NCBI GenBank assembly: GCA_022448765.1
Contig: JAKUTI010000173.1
Coordinates: 1-5,986, forward strand
Origin: Pseudomonadales bacterium
GTDB lineage: Bacteria; Pseudomonadota; Gammaproteobacteria; Pseudomonadales; Azotimanducaceae
DNA length: 5,986 nt
Direction: 5' to 3'
Below, in pieces: positions 1 to 4,726 of the stretch. The translations under genes were made by a program, and so were the position numbers. Numbering within the stretch: the first letter of the stretch is position 1; each line of letters begins with the position of its first letter. Under the pieces are notes generated by a model. It saw only the letters and a list, made by a program, of their open reading frames with translations, ran no database searches and was not told the DNA's origin.

Positions 1-1
1 C

Positions 2-463
2 AACATCGCGTCAAAAGTTTATCTGGTCCACCGTCGCGACAAGTTACGCGCGGAAAAAACATTACAGGACCGGCTATTTACACGTTTCGATGAGGGTTCA
101 GTCGAACCCATTTGGGATCACACCTTAAGTGAAGTAATGGGGGACGATTCAGGTGTCACGGGTGTCCGCGTTTCGTCCGTAGATAATGGAGAGATCCGCG
201 AGATCAAGCTGCATGGCGTCTTTATCGCGATTGGGCATGTCCCCAATACGTCCTTGTTCAACGGCCAACTGAAGATGAATACCAACGGCTACATAAGTGT
301 GTCGAGCGGCCTCGCCGGAAATGCAACCGCGACCAGCGTCCCTGGGGTGTTCGCCGCAGGGGATGTTGCAGATCATGTCTATCGCCAAGCGATCACCTCG
401 GCAGGATTCGGATGTATGGCGGCTCTAGACGCCGAAAAGTATTTAGATGCTCATTCGAATTAA
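2..463 (+). CDS. trxB: Thioredoxin reductase, C-terminal part (5' end outside window)
   Basis: This is the last 153 residues of the FAD enzyme that uses NADPH to reduce thioredoxin in the cytoplasm. The reading frame is open from base 2, so the first internal ATG (137) is not the start. The fragment opens in the NADPH domain: HRRDKLRAEK at about residues 10-19 holds the arginines that bind the 2'-phosphate of NADPH in the E. coli enzyme (R176, R177, R181 there). The sequence then returns to the FAD domain, with AIGHVPNT near residue 79 and the terminal block VFAAGDVADHVYRQAIT, whose GD motif contacts FAD. The CxxC active site lies upstream of the window. Compared with the E. coli protein of about 321 residues, roughly the first 168 are missing because of the window edge, not gene damage. 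aat follows after 24 nt on the same strand, so the two are probably co-transcribed. Identity is near certain from residue-level similarity. Confidence 0.97.
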   Translation, partial: NIASKVYLVHRRDKLRAEKTLQDRLFTRFDEGSVEPIWDHTLSEVMGDDSGVTGVRVSSVDNGEIREIKLHGVFIAIGHVPNTSLFNGQLKMNTNGYISVSSGLAGNATATSVPGVFAAGDVADHVYRQAITSAGFGCMAALDAEKYLDAHSN

Positions 464-474
464 CTGAAATCGCT

Positions 475-478
475 AGGA
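475..478 (+). promoter_or_regulatory. Ribosome binding site supporting the TTG start of aat
   Basis: AGGA lies 9 nt before TTG at 488, in the 24-nt trxB-aat gap. The frame has no ATG before the conserved Aat core, so this site decides the start. Confidence 0.6.
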
Positions 479-487
479 CCTGCAAAA

Positions 488-1192
488 TTGTCTTCTGGCG
501 TTTCTCTGCTGAACTCGTCGGATAATCGACTGCCGGACCCTTCCGATGGTCCTGCAGATGGGCCTGTTGCGATCGGCGGCGATCTTAGCCCAGATCTTTT
601 GATTGAGGCTTATAACAAAGGCATTTTTCCGTGGTTTTCCGACGACGATGGCCCACTTCTGTGGTGGTCTCCCGACCCGCGGGCCGTTCTGCTGCTGGAG
701 GACTTCAAACCATCGAAAAGTCTCAGAAGGTTGATGCGAAGAGGGCGCTTTCGCGTGACCTTCGACCAGGCATTTAGTGAAGTGGTCTCCGCTTGCGCGG
801 AACCGAGGTCCAATTCGACAGAAACATGGATTACGCCGAACATGCAGCGGGCTTATAGAACGCTTTATGACCTGGAGCTAGGCCACTCCGTCGAGTGTTG
901 GGAAGAAGACGAACTGGTTGGGGGGCTTTACGGCATTTCTCTCGGTGCGATGTTTTTCGGCGAGTCCATGTTTTCCAAGGTTTCCAACGCCTCCAAGGTT
1001 GCGCTGGCAAGATTAGTAGAACAACTCCTTCAATGGCGTTTTACCGTCCTCGATTGTCAGGTCATGAATCAACACCTAAGGTCCCTGGGCGCTATCGATA
1101 TCCCAAGAAATCAGTTTCTTTCACTACTGTCCGAAAATCGACGCCATGCAACGAGAGCTGGACGTTGGGACCTACACGCAGAAAATGCATAG
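488..1192 (+). CDS. aat: Leucyl/phenylalanyl-tRNA--protein transferase
   Basis: Aat moves Leu or Phe from aminoacyl-tRNA onto the N-terminus of proteins that begin with Lys or Arg. This creates a primary N-degron for ClpS-ClpAP in the cytoplasm. The 234-residue product has the same length as E. coli Aat and carries the family blocks in order: GDLSP (31-35), KGIFPWFS (44-51), LWWSPDPRAVL (58-68), TWIT (113-116), HSVECW (133-138), ELVGGLYG (142-149), FFGESMFS (156-163), NASK (167-170) and LDCQV (188-192). D189 and Q191 correspond to E. coli D186 and Q188, and E159 to E156, residues implicated in catalysis or substrate binding. The start is TTG at 488, because no in-frame ATG precedes the conserved core and an AGGA sits 9 nt upstream. 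A TTG start may keep expression low. The gene lies 24 nt after trxB, and a 117-nt gap separates it from infA where many relatives carry ate/bpt. The sequence looks intact and functional. Confidence 0.96.
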   Translation: MSSGVSLLNSSDNRLPDPSDGPADGPVAIGGDLSPDLLIEAYNKGIFPWFSDDDGPLLWWSPDPRAVLLLEDFKPSKSLRRLMRRGRFRVTFDQAFSEVVSACAEPRSNSTETWITPNMQRAYRTLYDLELGHSVECWEEDELVGGLYGISLGAMFFGESMFSKVSNASKVALARLVEQLLQWRFTVLDCQVMNQHLRSLGAIDIPRNQFLSLLSENRRHATRAGRWDLHAENA

Positions 1193-1275
1193 GCCGCTTC
1201 AACGAAAGTATAGAACCGCGGACAACCACCTTAGCAGTTGGACACCGTTCCTCGCTGGAGTGATCTACACGGGCG

Positions 1276-1284
1276 TGCTTAAAT
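1276..1284 (+). promoter_or_regulatory. Possible extended -10 promoter for infA
   Basis: In the 117-nt gap between aat and infA, TGC followed by TTAAAT (1279-1284) resembles an extended -10 element, with 4 of 6 hexamer matches. The important second-position A is missing, and no good -35 lies 16-18 nt upstream (CTGGAG or TGGAGT). Initiation near 1291 would leave a leader of about 20 nt that still includes the ribosome binding site. IF-1 is needed in high amounts, so a dedicated promoter makes sense, but the match is weak and infA may also be read through from aat. I see no convincing terminator, tRNA or ate/bpt remnant in this gap. Confidence 0.25.
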
Positions 1285-1298
1285 CTCGCCAACTTTAA

Positions 1299-1304
1299 AA
1301 GGGG
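1299..1304 (+). promoter_or_regulatory. Ribosome binding site of infA
   Basis: AAGGGG ends 5 nt before the ATG at 1310. This purine-rich site supports the chosen start and efficient translation. Confidence 0.65.
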
Positions 1305-1309
1305 ACCCG

Positions 1310-1528
1310 ATGCCAAAAGAAGAACAGATCGAAATGGATGGCACCGTTATCGACACGCTTCCGAACACCATGTTCAAGGTCGAGCTTGAAAACGGACACG
1401 TGGTTACCGCCCACATTTCGGGAAAAATGCGCAAAAACTACATACGAATTCTTACCGGCGATATCGTCAAAGTCGAGTTGACGCCATACGACCTATCGAA
1501 GGGCAGGATCACGTTCCGAGAACGGTAG
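1310..1528 (+). CDS. infA: Translation initiation factor IF-1
   Basis: IF-1 binds the A-site of the 30S subunit and works with IF-2 and IF-3 to place initiator tRNA in P and reject premature elongation. The 72-residue product equals E. coli IF-1 in length and is nearly identical across its core. Recognisable stretches are GTVIDTLPNTMFKVELENG (11-29), the basic HISGKMRKNYIRI segment (35-47) and LTPYDLSKGRI (57-67). Together they form a single S1-type OB fold. The ATG start has AAGGGG 5 nt upstream. The gene lies 117 nt after aat on the same strand and converges with clpA, with only 24 nt between stop codons. E. coli has the tRNA gene serW between infA and clpA; nothing similar fits here. Identity is essentially certain. 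Confidence 0.98.
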   Translation: MPKEEQIEMDGTVIDTLPNTMFKVELENGHVVTAHISGKMRKNYIRILTGDIVKVELTPYDLSKGRITFRER

Positions 1529-1537
1529 CCGTCGCGA

Positions 1538-1555
1538 TGAGCGTCGGAACGCTCA
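1538..1555. terminator. Compact hairpin between the convergent infA and clpA ends (putative bidirectional terminator)
   Basis: A perfect 7-bp inverted repeat, TGAGCGT (1538-1544) and ACGCTCA (1549-1555), encloses a 4-nt loop. On the clpA strand the loop reads UCCG, which fits the UNCG tetraloop pattern, and the stem starts exactly with the clpA UGA stop codon. Neither strand has a T-tract after the stem, so it does not meet the usual Rho-independent pattern. It could stop transcripts with a partner factor, protect 3' ends from exonucleases, or both. Its place in the 24-nt convergent gap supports a 3'-end role. Confidence 0.45.
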
Positions 1556-3826
1556 CGATGGAGTAGCGACCGCTCTCGACTCCATCTCAATCACAATGTC
1601 ACCGTCTTCCACCGAGACGTAGACCGTTCCGCCGGAATCAGCCAGCTCTCCGAAAAGAATGTCTTCCGCCAGTCGACTCTTGATTTTCTCATCGATGAGC
1701 CGTTGCATTGGCCGAGCGCCCATCTTCTCGTCGTAGCCCTCTCGAGCGATCCAATCCCGTGCAGCATCGTCAACTTCTAATTCGACTTTTTTACGATCTA
1801 GTTGCGCTTGGAGCTCGGTTAGGAACTTGTCAACAATACTTTTGATCACGTCTATCGGAAGTCCATTAAATTGGATGATTCCGTCCAATCGATTACGAAA
1901 CTCGGGTGTAAACATTTTCTTGATGATCTCTAACGCATCTGTCGTATGGTCTTGGTGCGTAAATCCTATCGACGCACGGCTCGCTTCCTGAGCACCTGCA
2001 TTAGTCGTCATCACCAGCACAACATTTCGGAAATCCGCGTTGCGACCGTTGTTATCAGTCAATGTTCCGTGATCCATCACCTGCAACAAGAGGTTGAACA
2101 CTTCTGGGTGAGCCTTTTCGACCTCATCCAGCAGAACCACGCTATGCGGATGCTTTGTTACCGCTTCGGTCAACAATCCACCTTGGTCAAATCCAACGTA
2201 GCCCGGCGGAGCGCCGATAAGGCGCGATACGGTGTGCCGCTCCATGTACTCAGACATATCAAACCGTAAGAGCTCAACACCCATTACATGAGCTAATTGT
2301 CGCGCGACTTCCGTTTTACCGACACCCGTTGGGCCGGAGAACAGGAACGACCCAATGGGCTTTTCATCCGCCTTGAGCCCTGCACGCGATAATTTAATCG
2401 CATTAGCCAAAGTCTCGATAGCACTGTCCTGCCCAAAAACGGCCATCTTCAATTTGCTATCCAAATCCTTCAAAGCTGCCTTATCCGACGTTGTCACTTG
2501 ACTCGACGGTATGCGGGCAATCTTCGCAACCACTTGTTCAACGTCCGGCGCACCAATGGTCTTCTTACGCCGACTGGTCGAGACCAATTGCTGTGCCGCC
2601 CCGGCCTCATCAATGACATCGATTGCTTTGTCCGGCATAAACCGGTCCGTTATGTATTTATCAGCCAGCTCCGCTGCCACTCGCAACGCACGATCGGTAT
2701 AGCGCAGTTGGTAATGGTCCTCGAAACGGGACTTGAGTCCTTTCAGGATCTTGTACGTGTCGTCAACACCTGGTTCGGTTATATCGATTTTTTGAAAGCG
2801 CCTCGACAAGGCTCTATCTTTGTCGAAAATTCCACGATATTCCTGATAGGTGGTTGATCCCATACATCGCACTTCACCCGATGCAAGCAACGGCTTTAAC
2901 AGGTTGGAGGCATCCATGACACCACCTGAAGCAGCGCCCGCCCCAATGATCATATGTATTTCATCAATGAACAGGATGGCGCCCTCTTCGTCTTTCAGTT
3001 CCAGCAAAAGCTGCTTGAAGCGCTTCTCAAAATCGCCGCGATATTTGGTCCCCGCCAACAACGCGCCGAGATCCAGGGCATAGACGTTGCTCTCCCCTAC
3101 GACGTCGGGCACCTGCTGATCAACGATTCTCTTCGCCAAACCCTCAGCGATAGCCGTCTTGCCGACACCGGACTCTCCTACCAACAACGGATTGTTCTTG
3201 CGTCGACGACAAAGAATCTGGATAACTCGTTCGACCTCTTCGTCTCTGCCCACGAGTGGGTCTATTTGGCCGCGGCGCGCCATTTCGTTTAATTTGGTCG
3301 CGAATGCCTCAAGAGCAGTTTGCGCAGCTTCGTCGTCGCTCGCATCTCCGCTTACACCATCCGGCGTGGTATCGCCTTCGTTATTTCCCTCAACCTTAGA
3401 TATCCCGTGGGCAACATAATTCACGATGTCAATGCGGGCAATTTGTTGTTGCTTGAGGAAAAAGACCGATTGCGATTCTTGTTCATTGAAAATGGCGATA
3501 AGCACATTCGCCCCCGTGACTTCCGCTTGACCGCTCGATTGCACATGGAAGAGCGCTCGTTGGAGGACCCGAGTAAAACCTAACGTCGGTTCCGTTTCCC
3601 GCTGGGAATCTCCGGCGGGAATCAGGGGTGTGGTCGTTTCAATAAATTCTCCCAAGTCGGACCGAAGGGCATCCAAGTCGGCTCCCACGTTCGTCAAAAC
3701 TTCAGTGGCTTTTGCATTGTCAAGGAGGGCGAAAAGAAGATGCTCTACGGTCATGAACTCATGACGCTTTGCACGGGCATTCTTAAATGCCTGATTAAGT
3801 GTGACTTCTAAATCTTTACTCAGCAT
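1553..3826 (-). CDS. clpA: ATP-dependent Clp protease ATP-binding subunit ClpA
   Basis: ClpA is the hexameric AAA+ unfoldase that recognises substrates, directly or through ClpS, and threads them into ClpP (not in this window). The 757-residue product nearly matches E. coli ClpA (758). Residues 1-143 or so form the N-domain with two Clp-N repeats, where ClpS docks. After an acidic linker (about 145-168), module D1 has Walker A GESGVGKT (217-224, K223), pore loop KYRG (Y262), Walker B ILFIDE (E289) and an RR finger pair (342-343). Module D2 has Walker A GPTGVGKT (498-505, K504), pore loop GYVG (Y543), Walker B VVLLDE (E568), EFRNRL (642-647) and sensor-2 GARP (703-706). The ClpP-docking tripeptide is IGF (620-622), where E. 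coli has IGL. All ATPase residues are intact. The gene starts with ATG, 3 nt after the clpS stop, so the two are translationally linked. The methionine used for a shorter internal-start ClpA in E. coli (M169) is not conserved. Confidence 0.98.
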   Translation of the reverse strand: MLSKDLEVTLNQAFKNARAKRHEFMTVEHLLFALLDNAKATEVLTNVGADLDALRSDLGEFIETTTPLIPAGDSQRETEPTLGFTRVLQRALFHVQSSGQAEVTGANVLIAIFNEQESQSVFFLKQQQIARIDIVNYVAHGISKVEGNNEGDTTPDGVSGDASDDEAAQTALEAFATKLNEMARRGQIDPLVGRDEEVERVIQILCRRRKNNPLLVGESGVGKTAIAEGLAKRIVDQQVPDVVGESNVYALDLGALLAGTKYRGDFEKRFKQLLLELKDEEGAILFIDEIHMIIGAGAASGGVMDASNLLKPLLASGEVRCMGSTTYQEYRGIFDKDRALSRRFQKIDITEPGVDDTYKILKGLKSRFEDHYQLRYTDRALRVAAELADKYITDRFMPDKAIDVIDEAGAAQQLVSTSRRKKTIGAPDVEQVVAKIARIPSSQVTTSDKAALKDLDSKLKMAVFGQDSAIETLANAIKLSRAGLKADEKPIGSFLFSGPTGVGKTEVARQLAHVMGVELLRFDMSEYMERHTVSRLIGAPPGYVGFDQGGLLTEAVTKHPHSVVLLDEVEKAHPEVFNLLLQVMDHGTLTDNNGRNADFRNVVLVMTTNAGAQEASRASIGFTHQDHTTDALEIIKKMFTPEFRNRLDGIIQFNGLPIDVIKSIVDKFLTELQAQLDRKKVELEVDDAARDWIAREGYDEKMGARPMQRLIDEKIKSRLAEDILFGELADSGGTVYVSVEDGDIVIEMESRAVATPS

Positions 3827-3829
3827 GAA

Positions 3830-4162
3830 TCAGTCCGTCATTTCAATAGTCGACAAGAGGGGGTGCTGGTTTTCCTGAGCATAATGATTGACCTGCTCCG
3901 ACTTTGACTCGGCAACATCTCGTGGAAATATCCCACAAACTGCACTCCCCGTCGTATGCACCGCGAGCATTATCTGTGTTGCTTTCTCTCGGTTCATCGC
4001 AAAAAAAACTTCGAGCACGTGCACTACAAATTCCATAGGTGTGAAGTCATCGTTGAGAAGAAGCACCTTATACATGGGCGGCCGCTCTAGCTTAGGCTTC
4101 TCGGTAGCCGTCGCCAAGTCACCTTGTCGATCTTGCTCCCAATCGCCGTCTTCATCACTCAT
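3830..4162 (-). CDS. clpS: ATP-dependent Clp protease adaptor ClpS
   Basis: ClpS binds proteins with N-terminal Leu, Phe, Tyr or Trp and delivers them to the ClpA N-domain for degradation by ClpAP. It can also keep ClpA from other substrates. The product is 110 residues from the ATG at 4162. A flexible, acidic N-terminal arm (1-28) is followed by the folded core: MYKVLLLNDDFTPMEFVV (30-47), MLAVHTTG (65-72), CGIFPRDVAE (76-85) and the C-terminal QENQHPLL block. The N-degron pocket is intact, with N37, D38, D39, T41, the gatekeeper M43 and H69 matching E. coli N34, D35, D36, T38, M40 and H66. An in-frame TTG at 4183 would add 7 residues. I prefer the ATG because the family length is 106-110 and the only SD-like GGGA (4178-4175, a rather long 12 nt away) overlaps the codons after that TTG. 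clpS is first in a clpS-clpA operon and diverges from cspD. Confidence 0.96.
   Translation of the reverse strand: MSDEDGDWEQDRQGDLATATEKPKLERPPMYKVLLLNDDFTPMEFVVHVLEVFFAMNREKATQIMLAVHTTGSAVCGIFPRDVAESKSEQVNHYAQENQHPLLSTIEMTD
3834..3836 (-). promoter_or_regulatory. Ribosome binding site of clpA inside the clpS coding end
   Basis: On the minus strand, GGA lies 7 nt before the clpA ATG and within the Thr-Asp codons that end clpS. Ribosomes finishing clpS would cover it, which suggests coupled translation of adaptor and unfoldase. Confidence 0.55.
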
Positions 4163-4286
4163 GCAGCGTAAAGATCCCAGCAAACAACGCTATTACGTCC
4201 ATCACCCGCAACACTTCGACCATCATGCGATAGACCGATATCGCGAGCTGATCAGTGTACAACATCGGATAAACCTTAAGAAGCTC

Positions 4287-4321
4287 TTGACACGCCGAAC
4301 GGCTTGTAACACTGTTATGAC
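4287..4321 (+). promoter_or_regulatory. Candidate cspD promoter region
   Basis: Within the 264-nt divergent region (4163-4426) there is a perfect -35 hexamer, TTGACA (4287-4292). No good -10 lies 16-18 nt downstream; the nearest is TGTTAT (4313-4318), 20 nt away. The same spot contains TG-T-TATGAC (4313-4321), an extended -10 that could work without a -35 and would start RNA near 4328. The region is therefore likely to drive cspD, but the exact promoter is unsettled. I found no convincing sigma-70 promoter for clpS on the other strand; CGTAAT (4197-4192) is the best weak -10. Confidence 0.35.
4307..4317. promoter_or_regulatory. Operator-like palindrome upstream of cspD
   Basis: TAACA-C-TGTTA is a perfect 11-nt palindrome with a one-base centre. 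It sits between the TTGACA hexamer and the possible -10, so a dimeric regulator bound there would block cspD transcription. The half-sites are short and a chance match is possible. No regulator can be named. Confidence 0.25.
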
Positions 4322-4324
4322 ACA

Positions 4325-4351
4325 GGCCGAAATAGAACTTTTGTTTCGGCC
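4325..4351 (+). other. Long hairpin in the cspD leader
   Basis: GGCCGAAA (4325-4332) pairs perfectly with TTTCGGCC (4344-4351). Four further inner pairs are possible, two of them G-U (4333-4336 with 4340-4343), leaving a 3-nt loop. The result is a stem of up to 12 bp, near the 5' end of a cspD transcript if the extended -10 upstream is used. No T-tract follows on either strand, so it is unlikely to be an intrinsic terminator. It may stabilise the mRNA or take part in control of cspD; the palindromic DNA could also be a protein site. Confidence 0.5.
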
Positions 4352-4358
4352 GCCATGA

Positions 4359-4388
4359 TGTCCATCGCGGACAGCACCGGCAGGCCGG
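4359..4388 (+). other. Two smaller hairpins in the cspD leader
   Basis: TGTCC (4359-4363) pairs with GGACA (4369-4373) around a 5-nt loop. Just after it, CCGG (4377-4380) can pair with CCGG (4385-4388) around CAGG. With the larger stem upstream, they make a run of potential structure that ends about 23 nt before the ribosome binding site. Each is short and could arise by chance. Confidence 0.25.
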
Positions 4389-4411
4389 AGTCGAAGTTAT
4401 TCCCAACTTTT

Positions 4412-4420
4412 GGGGAGGGG
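4412..4420 (+). promoter_or_regulatory. Strong ribosome binding site that fixes the cspD start
   Basis: GGGGAGGGG ends 6 nt before the ATG at 4427 and contains GGAGG, the core of the anti-16S match. The upstream in-frame ATG codons at 4355 and 4358 have no such site, so 4427 is the start. Confidence 0.75.
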
Positions 4421-4426
4421 ACGGGA

Positions 4427-4699
4427 ATGGCTCTGGGTAAAGTTAAGTGGTTTAACAACGCTAAAGGCTACGGCTTCATCCTTCCGGAAAACGGAGGCGA
4501 GGACCTTTTTGCGCATTATTCGTCGGTCGAAATGGAAGGGTATAAAACTCTTCGAGCCGGCGATGATGTTGAATTCGAAATTGAGGAAGGACCGAAGGGA
4601 TTACACGCAATCCACATACGCTCTGCTGGTCAATCTGCAGCTGAGCCATCCGAAAACATTCCCGACGGTTCCAATCATCTAGAGCCGCCAGAGAGTTAG
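4427..4699 (+). CDS. cspD: Cold-shock domain protein CspD
   Basis: This is a small single-stranded nucleic-acid-binding protein of the CspA family. E. coli CspD appears in stationary phase or starvation and inhibits replication by binding opened DNA. The 90-residue product has one cold-shock domain at residues 1-66 or so: GKVKWFNNAKGYGFI (4-18) includes RNP1, and EDLFAHYSSVEM (25-36) includes RNP2. AHYS and GYKTLRAGDDVEFE (38-51) resemble CspD more than the CspA type. The last 24 residues form an acidic, Ser/Pro/Asn-rich tail with no clear fold; E. coli CspD has 74 residues and a shorter tail. The ATG at 4427 is chosen because of the strong GGGGAGGGG site and because the domain starts there; an ATG at 4355 would add 24 unrelated residues. 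The gene is divergent from clpS, as in E. coli, and converges with the isocitrate dehydrogenase gene. The exact in vivo role here is inferred from the family. Confidence 0.93.
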   Translation: MALGKVKWFNNAKGYGFILPENGGEDLFAHYSSVEMEGYKTLRAGDDVEFEIEEGPKGLHAIHIRSAGQSAAEPSENIPDGSNHLEPPES

Positions 4700-4723
4700 A
4701 TTCCTTCCCGCAATAGCTCTGGC
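4687..4723. terminator. Inverted repeat spanning the cspD stop and the convergent gap
   Basis: GCCAGAG (4687-4693) and CTCTGGC (4717-4723) form a perfect 7-bp stem around a 23-nt loop that includes the cspD TAG. The convergent gap is only 27 nt. The loop is too large and no T-tract follows on either strand, so this is at best a weak terminator candidate for cspD and the gene opposite. Confidence 0.25.
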
Positions 4724-4726
4724 CGA

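Noticed and set aside
1216..1240. Short repeats CCGCGG and CAAC/GTTG in the aat-infA gap as a terminator
   Set aside because: The stems are 4 bp or self-palindromic, with no T-tract; they are what chance would give.
895..1263. Plus-strand frame of 122 codons overlapping aat and reaching into the aat-infA gap, considered as an ate/bpt remnant
   Set aside because: The translation is Arg-rich shadow sequence of aat, and its final part has no Bpt motif.
1529..1552. A tRNA gene such as serW between infA and clpA, as in E. coli
   Set aside because: Only 24 nt separate the two stop codons, too short for any tRNA.
4163..4183. ClpS starting at TTG 4183 (7 extra residues)
   Set aside because: No ribosome site is well placed for it, and the ATG at 4162 gives the usual family length.
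3888..4358. Open frame of 156 codons on the plus strand, antisense to clpS and extending into the divergent region
   Set aside because: Over half of it is the shadow of clpS, there is no ribosome binding site, and the translation has no recognisable domain and an odd composition.
4155..4406. Minus-strand frame of 83 codons in the clpS-cspD gap
   Set aside because: It lacks a ribosome site, overlaps the cspD leader and the clpS start, and its product resembles nothing I know.
4355..4426. Longer CspD starting at ATG 4355 (24 extra residues)
   Set aside because: There is no ribosome site before it, the extra residues are unlike the family, and the strong GGGGAGGGG points to 4427.
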